From NCBI RefSeq assembly GCF_011045025.1, contig NZ_JAAKZX010000095.1:1-34513 (forward strand): a DNA stretch of 34,513 bases. Reading direction: 5' to 3'. This document shows, piece after piece, positions 15,261-23,618 of the stretch. Source of the stretch: Streptomyces ureilyticus. GTDB lineage: Bacteria > Actinomycetota > Actinomycetes > Streptomycetales > Streptomycetaceae. The notes under the pieces are model-generated. The model saw only the letters and a program-made list of their open reading frames with translations, did not search any database and was not told the DNA's origin. The position numbers were made by a program, and so were the translations under genes. Every line of letters begins with the position of its first letter. Position 1 is the stretch's first letter.

Positions 15261-15270
15261 GTCTCAGTAA
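15251..15270. repeat. 10-bp tandem repeat at convergent gene ends
   Basis: GTCTCAGTAA is present twice in direct succession. The first copy supplies the TAA of pcaJ and the second supplies the TGA (read leftward) of the VOC gene, so the duplication created separate stops for the two convergent frames. Confidence 0.85.
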
Positions 15271-16058
15271 CTCGTGCGTACGAGGGAGAACGTCGCCCCC
15301 TCCGGGTCCGCGACCGTGGCGATGCGGCCGTGCGGGGTGTCGCGGGGCGTTTTCAGGACGTGGCCGCCCAGGTCGATGACATCGGTCAGGGAGGCGTCCA
15401 CGTCGGCGACTTCGAAGTACGCCATCCAGTGCGGGCCCCGGTCGCGGGGGAGGGCGTGGCCCACACCGTGGATGCCGGCCACCGGGCGGCCCTCGACGCG
15501 CAGCGTGATGTAGTCGAAGTCAGCGGAGACGACCGGTTCTTCCTCGTAGCCGAAGACCGTGTCGTAGAACTTGGCGACGCTCGCGGAGTCGCGCGTGACC
15601 AGCTCGTTCCAGGCGGGCGTGCCGGGCACCTCGGTGATGCCAGTACCGAGATGGGCCGCGGTCTGCCAGATGCCGAAGACGGCGCCCGAGGGATCGGAGG
15701 CGATGGCCATACGGCCGGCGTCCCCGGCGTCCAGGGGGCCGACGCCGACCGTGCCGCCGCAGTGCCGAACCGATTCCGCCGTCAGATCCACATCGGCCGA
15801 GGCGAAGTACGGCGTCCAGGCGAGGGGCGGATGACGGTCGGGCGGCAACTGCCCGATCCCGGCCACCTCATGGCCGTCGAGCACGGCACGTACGTACGGG
15901 CCGAGCTGCTGGGGGCCGGGCTGGAACTTCCAGCCGAACAGCGCTCCGTAGAACTCCTGGGTCGCGGCCATCCCGTGCACCATCAGACTCACCCAGCAGG
16001 GCGTTCCGGGCGCGTGTGCGGTGCCGTTCAGGCCGGTCGGCCCCCGTGACTCGGTCAT
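15264..16058 (-). CDS. Two-domain VOC (glyoxalase-like) protein
   Basis: 264 aa from ATG 16058 with GAGGAAAGAG upstream; the longer open frame to the right is non-coding. It has two tandem vicinal-oxygen-chelate domains: about 15-135 (TPCWVSLMVHGMAATQEFYG through SDPSGAVFGIWQ) and about 145-264 (PAWNELVTRDSASVAKFYDT through VADPEGATFSLV). Such two-domain proteins in Streptomyces are often annotated as glyoxalase/bleomycin-resistance-like or hydroxylases. The metal-binding His/Glu pattern is only partly visible, so the reaction cannot be assigned. It is a cytoplasmic protein with no clear operon partner. Confidence 0.82.
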   Translation of the reverse strand: MTESRGPTGLNGTAHAPGTPCWVSLMVHGMAATQEFYGALFGWKFQPGPQQLGPYVRAVLDGHEVAGIGQLPPDRHPPLAWTPYFASADVDLTAESVRHCGGTVGVGPLDAGDAGRMAIASDPSGAVFGIWQTAAHLGTGITEVPGTPAWNELVTRDSASVAKFYDTVFGYEEEPVVSADFDYITLRVEGRPVAGIHGVGHALPRDRGPHWMAYFEVADVDASLTDVIDLGGHVLKTPRDTPHGRIATVADPEGATFSLVRTSY

Positions 16059-16325
16059 CGTCACTCTTTCCTCGGCGCCTGAGGGCGCCGGCAGCTTCAC
16101 TTCCGCTTCCGAACGCGCGAACCCCCGCCGCGCCCCGAGCCTGCGGCGCATGGCTGGAGGATGCCCGATGTGCTGTGTCCCATCCGTATCCCCGCGGTTG
16201 CCTGGTGGTGTCGATCGGCTGTACAGCCTGTGTCCAGGCCCGTACGCCCTGTGCTCGGGCCGGTCCGGCGGGCAGAGTAACCGGACCTGGACGATGCGGC
16301 CACCCCGTGCGCAAGGATGGTGGCC

Positions 16326-17153
16326 ATGAACGCCATCATCTCCGCAGCCGAACTCGCGAGCGCCCTGGCCGGACCGAAGCCGTCGGTGGTGCTCGACATC
16401 CGCTACCAACTGGGCGGCCCGAACCTGCGCTCCGCATACGAGGAGGAGCACATTCCGGGTGCCGTCTTCGTGGACCTGGACTCGGAACTCGCAGCTCCGG
16501 CAGGGACGGGCGGCCGCCATCCGCTGCCGGACATGGAGGTCTTCGGGGCGGCCATGCGGGCGGCCGGGGTCAGTGCGGACCGCGACGTCGTCGTGTACGA
16601 CGGCGGGCTCGGCTGGGCCGCCGCGCGCGCCTGGTGGCTGCTGCGCTGGACGGGTCACCCGTCGGTGCGTGTCCTTGACGGCGGACTCGCGGCCTGGGAC
16701 GGCCCCGTCGAGGCCGGTGTCCCGTCTCCGGTCGCCGGTACGTTCCTGCCGTCGCCCGGCGCGCTGCCGCTGCTCGACGCGGACGGAGCCGCCGCCCTGG
16801 CCCGCACCGGCCTGCTCCTCGACGCACGCGCCGCCGAACGCTACCGGGGCGACGTCGAGCCGATCGATCCGATCGCCGGCCATATCCCCGGCGCCGTCTC
16901 GGCACCGACCACGGAGAACGTGACGGAATCCGGCCACTTCCGCCCGGCCGCCGAACTCGCCGAGCGCTTCAAGTCCCTGGGCGCGACCGGCACGGGTGAA
17001 GTCGGCGTCTACTGCGGCTCGGGCGTCTCCGCCGCCCACGAGATTCTCGCCCTTGAGATCGCGGGCATTCCGGCAGCGCTGTACGCGGGCTCCTGGTCGC
17101 ACTGGTCGGCGGACCCGAGCCGCCCGGTCGCGACGGGCCCCGACCCGCAGTAG
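16326..17153 (+). CDS. Two-domain sulfurtransferase (rhodanese/3-mercaptopyruvate type)
   Basis: 275 aa from ATG 16326, preceded by AAGGATGG; an in-frame ATG at 16317 is too close to that site. The N-terminal rhodanese domain (about 5-130) lacks a catalytic cysteine, as usual, and holds VVLDIRYQLGGPN and HIPGAVFVDLDSEL. The C-terminal domain has the active cysteine in VGVYCGSGVSAAH and LYAGSWSHWS near the end. Family members transfer sulfur from thiosulfate or 3-mercaptopyruvate to thiols or cyanide. The CGSGVSA loop is the mercaptopyruvate-like form. It stands alone and convergent with sepH; no operator like those at the left end is near it. Confidence 0.88.
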   Translation: MNAIISAAELASALAGPKPSVVLDIRYQLGGPNLRSAYEEEHIPGAVFVDLDSELAAPAGTGGRHPLPDMEVFGAAMRAAGVSADRDVVVYDGGLGWAAARAWWLLRWTGHPSVRVLDGGLAAWDGPVEAGVPSPVAGTFLPSPGALPLLDADGAAALARTGLLLDARAAERYRGDVEPIDPIAGHIPGAVSAPTTENVTESGHFRPAAELAERFKSLGATGTGEVGVYCGSGVSAAHEILALEIAGIPAALYAGSWSHWSADPSRPVATGPDPQ

Positions 17154-17212
17154 ACAGGATTCGGCCCGCAGTTGCCCGATCCTGGCCCGCAAGAGGCGCA
17201 CGGCAGCGAAAA

Positions 17213-17239
17213 GGGCTCGCCCCGAACCGGTGCGAGCCC
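17213..17239 (-). terminator. Hairpin terminator between sulfurtransferase and sepH
   Basis: Arms GGGCTCGC (17213-17220) and GCGAGCCC (17232-17239) around an 11-nt loop. Read leftward the stem is followed by TTTTC, an intrinsic terminator for sepH. Read rightward it could also stop the sulfurtransferase transcript. Confidence 0.7.
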
Positions 17240-17268
17240 CAGCCGCGTACATCTTCCGCTTCCTGCTC

Positions 17269-18333
17269 CTACTCCTGCTTCTTGCGACGCGTCCCGAAGA
17301 CGATCTCGTCCCAGCTCGGCACCGCCGCTCTTCGGCCCGGGCGGACGCCGTCCGCCTCGGCCTGCCGGTCGGTGGAGCCGACGAGCCGTTCGCGGTGGCT
17401 GGCCACCGAGCGCGGCATGAGCACATCGGCATACGCCGAACCGGCCGAGGCCGCGGGAGCCGGAGGCTCCTCCTCCTCGGGCTCCGGGGCGGGCTCCTCC
17501 TCCGGTGGCATCTCCGTGGTCGTGGCGGGGCGTTCGGGCACCACCATGTCGCCGCGGAAGCTGGGCACCGCCTCCAGGAGGCTGGTGAGCGAGTCCCGCT
17601 CACCGTTGATGCTCTCCTCCTCGGGCTCCGGCGACTGGGCCGGCAGGACGGGACGTTCCGTCTGACGCTCCAGGGCGCGGTCCATCGGGTGCTCGCGGTC
17701 GCGCGGCAGCCGGGCGATACGCGGCACGAACGGGAAGCTGGGCTCGGGCGAGGCGAGTTCGTCGTCGGACTCGCCGATCAGCGAACGCGCCTCCTCGTCC
17801 ACGGCCTGTACGAGCCGCCGGGGCGGGTCATACGTCCAGCTCGCCGAGTGCGGCTCCCCCGCGACCCGGTAGACGAGCAGGACCTCCCAGGTGCCGTCGT
17901 CACGGCGCCACGAGTCCCACTGCACGGTCTCCTTGTCGGCACCGCGCAGCAACAGCCGCTCCTGCACCGCCTCGCCGAGCTGTGGACCGGTGGTCTCGCC
18001 GGGCCGGCGGACCGGCGTCTTGCGGGCCCGCTCCGCCATGAAGGCGCGCTCCGCGAGCACGGGGCCCTCGAAGCGGCGTACGCGATCGACGGGGATGCCG
18101 GCGAGCTGGGCGACCTCCTCGGCGGAGGCGCCTGCGCGTATACGCGCCTGGATGTCTCGGGGGCGGAGATGGCTCTCCACCTCGATCTCGATCTGGCCGA
18201 GGCGGGGACGGTCGCCGCGAACGGCGGCGCGCAGACGCTCGTCGATCGGAAGCGTGTACTCCGTCGCGTCGGCAGCCTTCAGCACCAGCCGTGTGCCGTC
18301 ATTTGAGACGGCCACGACACGCAGTTCGGGCAT
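17269..18333 (-). CDS. sepH: Septation protein SepH
   Basis: 354 aa from ATG 18333, with GGGAGGT just upstream. The N-terminal DUF3071 domain (MPELRVVAVSNDGTRLVLKA to about 190) contains a helix-turn-helix-like segment around RPRDIQARIRAGASAEEVAQ. The middle is a long acidic, proline/glutamate-rich disordered region. The extreme C-terminus is a conserved basic motif, PSWDEIVFGTRRKKQE. SepH in Streptomyces and relatives binds FtsZ and promotes assembly of the division ring during sporulation septation. It is single-copy in a core gene block. I consider this one of the safest calls. Confidence 0.92.
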   Translation of the reverse strand: MPELRVVAVSNDGTRLVLKAADATEYTLPIDERLRAAVRGDRPRLGQIEIEVESHLRPRDIQARIRAGASAEEVAQLAGIPVDRVRRFEGPVLAERAFMAERARKTPVRRPGETTGPQLGEAVQERLLLRGADKETVQWDSWRRDDGTWEVLLVYRVAGEPHSASWTYDPPRRLVQAVDEEARSLIGESDDELASPEPSFPFVPRIARLPRDREHPMDRALERQTERPVLPAQSPEPEEESINGERDSLTSLLEAVPSFRGDMVVPERPATTTEMPPEEEPAPEPEEEEPPAPAASAGSAYADVLMPRSVASHRERLVGSTDRQAEADGVRPGRRAAVPSWDEIVFGTRRKKQE

Positions 18334-18761
18334 GGGGACCTCCCGGGTGGTGCCTGCCGACGTCACGTGCGTCGCTGCTTCCGCTAGTCGAGTGTGGCCT
18401 GCCCGGGTGCAGCCTGCCACAACCTTGCCTGTTTGCCCGGCGTGTCGGGTGCTGGCCCTGGATCGCCGTTATGGCACGGTTACCTATTCGCAACGCTAAG
18501 TGACAAAATCCGTCACCCTGTGCAACGAGCCCCCTCACGGCGGTCCTGGAAGGCCCCGGACGCCCTGGCGGGTGTCCGGACCCAGGGCTCGCAACAGTAC
18601 TCCATTCGGGCCACCTGCGTGGATCGGCACGCCGCCCAACTTCTCGCTGGGGCCGGGAGTTGGCCACCGGGGATGCCGTCCCGGTGACCACGGTGCGTGG
18701 CGATCTTCATGTGATCTTCACGACTGAAGTTGATCGTTCCGACTCTGAGTTCGTCGTGCGA
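18334..18761. other. Gene-free region upstream of sepH
   Basis: 428 bases without a credible gene. An A/T-richer patch near 18480-18520 is where a leftward sepH promoter would be expected, but I cannot pick a -35/-10 pair with proper spacing. A small CTTCA-CGAC-TGAAG inverted repeat near 18717-18730 lies past the end of the oxidase gene. Confidence 0.5.
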
Positions 18762-20081
18762 CTACGTCCCCAACACCCGCCGCAAGTAGTCGTTCCCGAA
18801 CCGCCGGTCCGGGTCGAGCCGGTCCCTGAGAGCGGTGAACTCGCCGAAGCGCGGATAGATCCCGGCGAAGTGCTCTGCCGTGCGCGTGTGCAGCTTGCCC
18901 CAGTGCGGGCGCCCCTCGTGCGCGGTGAAGATCCGCTCCGCGGCCGTGAAGTACGCCCGGTGAGGGGTGCCCTTGTACATGTGGATCGCGATATACGCGC
19001 TGTCCCGGCCGGATGCCGTGGAGAGCGTGATGTCGTCGGCGGGCGCGGTGCGCACCTCTACGGGAAAGCTGATCCGCAGTGAAGAGCGGTCAATCATGGC
19101 CTTCAGTTCGCGCAGCGTCTCGGCGAGGGCCGTGCGTGGGACGGCGTACTCCATCTCTGTGAAGCGCACCCGGCGCGGGGAAGTGAAGACCTTGTAGGGA
19201 ATGTCCGTGTACGTGCGCGCCGAAAGGGCCCGGCTGGATATCTTCGCGATCGCCGGGATGGTCGCGGGCACGGTCCGGCCCACCGAATTGGCCACCTGGA
19301 AGAGGCCGTTGGAAAGGAACTCGTCCTCGAAGAGGCTACTGATTCTGCCGACCGGCCTCTCCGGGCCCGCACTTCGGTTGTTGCGCTTGGTGTTGCAGTT
19401 GCCGGTGTGCGGGAACCAGTAGAACTCGAAGTGCTCGTTCTCCGCGTGGAGTTCGTCGAAGGTGCTGGTGACCTCGTCGAAGGTCATCGGCTCCTCACGA
19501 GCCGTGAGCAGAAAAAGGGGCTCTACGGAGAAGGTGATCGCGGTGACGACACCCAGGGCGCCGAGTCCGATCCGGGCGGCCGCGAATACGTCCGGGTTCT
19601 CCTTCTCGGAGCAGGTGAGGACCGAGCCGTCGGCGGTCACCAGCTCAAGTGCCGTGATCTGGGCGGCGATCGACGCTGAGTCACGGCCGGTGCCGTGGGT
19701 GCCGGTGCTGGTCGCGCCGGAAACCGTCTGCTCCATGATGTCGCCCATGTTCGTGAGCGACAGTCCCTCGCGGGCCAGGGCCACGTTCAGCCGCTTCAGC
19801 GGGGTGCCCGCTTCCACGGTGACGGTGCCCGCCGCGCGGTCGATCTTGCGGATACCGGTGAGCAGATCGGGCCGTATCAGCAGACCGTCGGTCGCGGCGA
19901 CGGCCGTGAAGGAGTGCCCGGCGCCGACGGCCTTGACCCTCAGTCCGTCCTCGGCGGCCTGGCGCACGGCGGCGGTGAGTTCGTCGACGGAGGCGGGCGT
20001 GACGTCCCGTACGGGACGGGCCGAGACATTGCCCGACCAGTTACGCCACGTCCCGCTCTTCCCGCTCGCTGTGCTGCTCAT
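18762..20081 (-). CDS. D-arabinono-1,4-lactone oxidase-type FAD-dependent oxidoreductase
   Basis: 439 aa from ATG 20081, preceded by GGGGAGGGA. It opens with a PCMH-type FAD domain (RPVRDVTPASVDELTAAVRQ, then VKAVGAGHSF and GTPLKRLNVAL, and the flavin-contacting SGATSTGTHGTG). The C-terminal ALO domain includes FEFYWFPHTGNCNTKRNN and the conserved GRPHWGKLH near 400. Members oxidise aldonolactones or alditols with O2 or another acceptor; related mycobacterial and Streptomyces enzymes include gulonolactone dehydrogenase and alditol oxidase. Substrate cannot be told from sequence. It is a single gene between sepH and the ferrochelatase gene, divergent from the latter. Confidence 0.87.
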   Translation of the reverse strand: MSSTASGKSGTWRNWSGNVSARPVRDVTPASVDELTAAVRQAAEDGLRVKAVGAGHSFTAVAATDGLLIRPDLLTGIRKIDRAAGTVTVEAGTPLKRLNVALAREGLSLTNMGDIMEQTVSGATSTGTHGTGRDSASIAAQITALELVTADGSVLTCSEKENPDVFAAARIGLGALGVVTAITFSVEPLFLLTAREEPMTFDEVTSTFDELHAENEHFEFYWFPHTGNCNTKRNNRSAGPERPVGRISSLFEDEFLSNGLFQVANSVGRTVPATIPAIAKISSRALSARTYTDIPYKVFTSPRRVRFTEMEYAVPRTALAETLRELKAMIDRSSLRISFPVEVRTAPADDITLSTASGRDSAYIAIHMYKGTPHRAYFTAAERIFTAHEGRPHWGKLHTRTAEHFAGIYPRFGEFTALRDRLDPDRRFGNDYLRRVLGT

Positions 20082-20299
20082 GGGTCCCTCCCCGCTGCGG
20101 AACCGGCCTGCCGAGCCGCCCAGCTGGACACGGACAGGAACGGCAAGTTTCCGACCAGTAGGAGGGGGATCATACTCACGGTCACAGTGCGGATGCGCAG
20201 TACCCACCTGCGTGCTGGTGCCGGACCGTCACGCATGCCGGTGCCCGCTCGTCATACCGCCGTTTCCGGCTGTCAGTGGCGAGTGGCAGGATCAAAGAC

Positions 20300-21427
20300 A
20301 TGCCAGTCGCGCTCGATGCCCATCCGTACGACGCTCTCCTCCTGCTCTCCTTCGGCGGCCCCGAAGGCCCCGACGACGTCGTCCCGTTCCTGGAGAACGT
20401 GACGCGGGGGCGCGGCATCCCCAAGGAACGCCTCAAGGAGGTGGGGCAGCACTACTTCCTGTTCGGCGGGGTCAGCCCCATCAACGACCAGAACCGCGCT
20501 CTGCTGGAGGCCCTCCGTAAGGACTTCGCCGAGCACGGCCTGGACCTGCCGGTCTACTGGGGAAATCGCAACTGGGCCCCGTACCTGACGGACACCCTGC
20601 GCGAGATGGCCGCCGACGGCCGCCGGCGCGTCCTGGTCCTCGCCACCAGCGCGTACGCCTCGTACTCGGGCTGCCGCCAGTACCGCGAGAACCTCGCCGA
20701 ATCGCTCGCGACCCTTCAGGCCGAGGGACTGGAGCTGCCGAGGGTCGACAAGCTGCGGCACTACTTCAACCACCCGGGCTTCCTCCAGCCCATGATCGAC
20801 GGGGTTCTGAAGTCCCTCGCCGACCTTCCCGAGGACGTCCGCGCGGGCGCGTACCTGGCCTTCACGACCCACTCGATCCCGAACGCCTCCGCGGACACCT
20901 CCGGGCCCGTCGAGGAACACGGCGACGGGGGCGCGTACGTGAAGCAGCACCTGGACACCGCGCGGCTGATCGCCGACGCGGTGCGCGAGGAGACCGGGAC
21001 CGACCACCCCTGGCAGCTCGTCTACCAGTCCCGCTCCGGCGCCCCGCACATCCCCTGGCTGGAGCCGGACATCTGCGATCACCTGGAGGCGCTGCACGGC
21101 GCCGGTGTGCCCGCCGTCGTGATGGCACCCCTCGGGTTCGTCTCGGACCACATGGAGGTCATGTACGACCTCGACACGGAAGCGAAGGCCAAGGCCGAGG
21201 AGCTGGGTCTGCCGGTGCGCCGCTCGGCCACCGTGGGCGCCGACCCGCGGTTCGCCGCCGCGATCCGCGAACTCGTCGTGGAGCGGGCCGCCACCGAGAG
21301 CGGGCGCGACGTGCGGCTCTGCGCCCTCGGTGACCTGGGGCCGAGCCATGACGTATGCCCGGTGGGCTGCTGCCCCGCCCGCGCCCCGAAGCCCGCCGCC
21401 GCGGGCGCCGACAGCCCGTACGCCTGA
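20300..21427 (+). CDS. hemH: Coproporphyrin III ferrochelatase
   Basis: 375 aa from ATG 20300. It reads DALLLLSFGGPEGPDDVVPF at the N-terminus, the metal-inserting His H191 in AFTTHSIP, and YQSRSGAPHIPWLEPD. It inserts Fe2+ into coproporphyrin III in the actinobacterial coproporphyrin-dependent haem pathway (also named cpfC). Cysteines C125 (YSGCRQY), C353 and C357/C358 (DVCPVGCCPA) match positions that carry a [2Fe-2S] cluster in actinobacterial enzymes. The Gly/Ala/Pro tail is short. An inositol-monophosphatase gene follows after 8 bp and is likely cotranscribed. Confidence 0.94.
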   Translation: MPVALDAHPYDALLLLSFGGPEGPDDVVPFLENVTRGRGIPKERLKEVGQHYFLFGGVSPINDQNRALLEALRKDFAEHGLDLPVYWGNRNWAPYLTDTLREMAADGRRRVLVLATSAYASYSGCRQYRENLAESLATLQAEGLELPRVDKLRHYFNHPGFLQPMIDGVLKSLADLPEDVRAGAYLAFTTHSIPNASADTSGPVEEHGDGGAYVKQHLDTARLIADAVREETGTDHPWQLVYQSRSGAPHIPWLEPDICDHLEALHGAGVPAVVMAPLGFVSDHMEVMYDLDTEAKAKAEELGLPVRRSATVGADPRFAAAIRELVVERAATESGRDVRLCALGDLGPSHDVCPVGCCPARAPKPAAAGADSPYA

Positions 21428-21435
21428 GGAGCACC

Positions 21436-22248
21436 GTGACCGACACCGCGAGCGACCCGCTCAAGGCCGAACTCCTGCAGATCGCGCTCGACGCGGCGCA
21501 CCACGCGGGCGCCTTCCTGCGCGACGGCCGCCCCGACGACCTCGGCGTGGCCGCGACCAAGTCCAGCGCCGCCGATGTCGTCACCGAGATGGACATCGCC
21601 TCCGAGAAGCTGATCACCGGCCTGATCGCCGACCTCAGGCCGGACGACGGGGTCGTCGGCGAGGAGGGCGCCAGCGTCGAGGGCACCAGCGGGATCCAGT
21701 GGGTCATCGACCCCATCGACGGAACGGTCAACTACCTGTACGGCCTGCCCAGTTGGGCCGTCTCCATCGCGGCCCGCAAGGACGGCGAGACGGTCGTCGG
21801 CGTGGTGCACGCCCCGATGCGCGGCGAGACCTGCCGGGCCGTCCTGGGGGAGGGCGCTTACGTCAACGACCGCGCCGCGCGCGTGCGGCCCGCCCCCGCC
21901 TTCGGTCTTGCCCTCGTCGGCACCGGCTTCGGCTATCTCGCCGAGCGCCGGGCCCGGCAAGCCGAGGTGGTCCGGCAGCTCATCCCGCAGGTGCGCGACA
22001 TCCGCCGCGGCGGCTCGGCCGCGATCGACCTGTGCGATGTGGCGACGGGCCGCCTGGACGCGTACTACGAGCGCGGGCTGAACCCCTGGGACTACGCGGC
22101 CGGTGACCTGATAGCCCGGGAGGCGGGCGCCCTCACCGGTGGCCGCCCCGGAGAGCCCCTCTCGCCGGACCTGACCATCGCGGCCCCACCCGGCCTCTTC
22201 GAGCCGCTCCAGAGGCTCCTGGAGGAACTGGGCGCCTGGCACGACTGA
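21436..22248 (+). CDS. Inositol monophosphatase family phosphatase
   Basis: 270 aa from GTG 21436, 8 bp after the ferrochelatase stop with GAGGAGC as ribosome site. Mg2+-binding motifs are complete: GEEG near 75, WVIDPIDGTVNYLYGLP near 95-111, and NPWDYAAGDLIAREAG near 220. The family hydrolyses inositol-1-phosphate, histidinol phosphate, fructose-1,6-bisphosphate or PAP; actinobacterial paralogs differ in substrate and this one is not resolvable by eye. Coupling to ferrochelatase is probably positional. It ends before a strong terminator. Confidence 0.88.
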   Translation: MTDTASDPLKAELLQIALDAAHHAGAFLRDGRPDDLGVAATKSSAADVVTEMDIASEKLITGLIADLRPDDGVVGEEGASVEGTSGIQWVIDPIDGTVNYLYGLPSWAVSIAARKDGETVVGVVHAPMRGETCRAVLGEGAYVNDRAARVRPAPAFGLALVGTGFGYLAERRARQAEVVRQLIPQVRDIRRGGSAAIDLCDVATGRLDAYYERGLNPWDYAAGDLIAREAGALTGGRPGEPLSPDLTIAAPPGLFEPLQRLLEELGAWHD

Positions 22249-22290
22249 CGGTACGGACCACCGGCGCCGCTCCTGCCGCCGCCCGGCAAC

Positions 22291-22330
22291 TGACACCGCG
22301 TACAACAGGGGATTGACGGCGCGTACAACA
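22291..22330. repeat. Imperfect 17-nt direct repeat downstream of the IMPase
   Basis: The 17-mers at 22291-22307 and 22314-22330 both read TGAC, two variable bases, then CGCGTACAACA (period 23). They sit between the IMPase stop and the terminator hairpin. Confidence 0.7.
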
Positions 22331-22334
22331 ACGA

Positions 22335-22370
22335 AGCGGGGCCCCGGTCTGGATCTGCCGGGGCCCCGCT
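22335..22370. terminator. Bidirectional hairpin terminator
   Basis: Perfect 13-bp arms AGCGGGGCCCCGG (22335-22347) and CCGGGGCCCCGCT (22358-22370) with a 10-nt loop, between the convergent IMPase and small-protein genes. Confidence 0.85.
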
Positions 22371-22384
22371 CTCGTACGAGCTGA

Positions 22385-22558
22385 TCAGACGCGTGACGCG
22401 CCGACCTCCACACCGTGTTCGGCGGCGAGACGGCGAAGGTCGTCCAGCTCGGCCTCCTCGACCTCCGCGAGGAAGTCGTCGCCGGTTTCGCGAGCCATCG
22501 TCAGGTCGGACTCGGTCGCCTTTATGCGCTGCAGAAGTCCTGCGGTGAATGCGTCCAT
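22385..22558 (-). CDS. Small conserved-looking acidic helical protein
   Basis: 57 aa from ATG 22558 with GAGGGGG upstream. The sequence MDAFTAGLLQRIKATESDLT and on through ARETGDDFLAEVEEAELDDL is amphipathic and strongly helical, without cysteines or membrane segments. It ends at a clean terminator. I do not recognise a domain with certainty, but short proteins like this are conserved near this locus in Streptomyces as far as I recall. Function unknown. Confidence 0.68.
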   Translation of the reverse strand: MDAFTAGLLQRIKATESDLTMARETGDDFLAEVEEAELDDLRRLAAEHGVEVGASRV

Positions 22559-22961
22559 GCTGCGCCCCCTCGTCCTGGGTCGTGGGCCGGTGGCACGGGG
22601 GTGTGCCGTTCGGAAGGGGCGATCACGTCTCCTGTGGATGCCCAGCGCTGCCCGTGCTGGGCGGCGACGGTGCCGGACACCCACGTCCGCTCTGCGGAAG
22701 CGGCCGGTGGCGTACCACATGGTGGTGCGCCACATGCAGAGCGTGATCGCGGGGTGTAAAGCCGTCCTCCCCGCACTCCCTTCCGTGGAAACCTCAACCC
22801 CAAGAGAAAATCTCGCATTCCCGGGCCTCTCACCCGGCCCTCACCCGTCTTACAGCCGACTTATGGCCGAAAAGGGCAGGATGGAGGTCTCACCCCCCGA
22901 CAGACCTGCCCGTGCGCGCCGAAAGCGCGCTACGCGGGTGGACAGAGGAAGGACAAGCGAC
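22559..22961. other. Divergent control region of cutR
   Basis: About 400 bases without a gene. The region separates the small leftward gene from cutR. It contains the direct repeat at 22830-22848 and an A/T-richer patch near 22800-22820. The open frame that continues upstream of cutR has no coding character. Confidence 0.6.
22830..22848 (+). promoter_or_regulatory. Candidate response-regulator binding site upstream of cutR
   Basis: CTCACCCG occurs at 22830-22837 and 22841-22848, an 11-bp-period direct repeat. OmpR-family regulators dimerise head-to-tail on such repeats. A partial third copy (CTCACCC) is at 22889-22895. The position, 115-130 bp before the cutR start, suits autoregulation. Inference only. 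Confidence 0.45.
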
Positions 22962-23615
22962 GTGCGCGTACTCGTCGTCGAGGACGAGCAGCTGCTCGCC
23001 GATGCGGTGGCCACCGGACTGCGCCGGGAGGCCATGGCCGTCGACGTCGTGTACGACGGTGCGGCCGCCCTGGAACGCATCGGCGTGAACGACTACGACG
23101 TGGTCGTCCTCGACCGTGACCTCCCACTGGTGCACGGCGACGACGTCTGCCGCAAGATCGTCGAGCTCGGCATGCCCACGCGCGTGCTGATGCTCACGGC
23201 CTCCGGAGACGTCAGCGACCGTGTCGAGGGCCTGGAGATCGGCGCCGACGACTATCTCCCCAAGCCCTTCGCGTTCAGCGAACTGACGGCACGCGTGCGT
23301 GCCCTCGGCCGGCGTACGAGCGTGCCGCTGCCTCCTGTCCTGGAGCGTGCCGGGATAAAGCTGGATCCCAACCGCCGCGAGGTCTTCCGCGACGGCAAGG
23401 AGATCCAGCTCGCCCCCAAGGAGTTCGCCGTCCTGGAGGTGCTGCTGCGCAGCGAGGGCGCCGTCGTCTCCGCGGAGCAGCTCCTGGAGAAGGCCTGGGA
23501 CGAGAACACCGACCCGTTCACGAATGTCGTACGCGTCACGGTGATGACCTTGCGCCGCAAGCTCGGCGAGCCGCCGGTCATCGTGACCGTGCCGGGCTCC
23601 GGCTACCGGATCTGA
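22962..23615 (+). CDS. cutR: Response regulator CutR (OmpR family)
   Basis: 217 aa from GTG 22962, with GAGGAAGGA upstream. The receiver domain has the acidic pocket E7/D8, phospho-acceptor D51 (VVVLDRDLP), T in MLTASGD and the conserved Lys in LPKPF. The C-terminal winged helix (about 125-217) reads IQLAPKEFAVLEVLLRSEG and VTVMTLRRKLGEPPVI. Partner of the kinase 3 bp downstream. CutRS was first described in S. lividans and S. coelicolor as affecting copper phenotype and antibiotic production, and has later been linked to secretion or envelope stress. Confidence 0.93.
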   Translation: MRVLVVEDEQLLADAVATGLRREAMAVDVVYDGAAALERIGVNDYDVVVLDRDLPLVHGDDVCRKIVELGMPTRVLMLTASGDVSDRVEGLEIGADDYLPKPFAFSELTARVRALGRRTSVPLPPVLERAGIKLDPNRREVFRDGKEIQLAPKEFAVLEVLLRSEGAVVSAEQLLEKAWDENTDPFTNVVRVTVMTLRRKLGEPPVIVTVPGSGYRI

Positions 23616-23618
23616 TCC

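Noticed and set aside
16059..17603. Long leftward extension of the VOC gene frame, up to 779 aa
   Set aside because: It runs antisense through the sulfurtransferase gene and into sepH, and a good ATG with ribosome site starts the VOC domain at 16058.
18334..18761. A leftward 130-aa ORF upstream of sepH
   Set aside because: Arg/Pro/Gly-rich random composition and no ribosome site; sepH itself starts at the well-placed ATG at 18333.
22524..22961. N-terminal extension of CutR by 146 codons
   Set aside because: The receiver domain begins exactly at GTG 22962 with a proper ribosome site; the upstream part has no coding bias and holds the control region.
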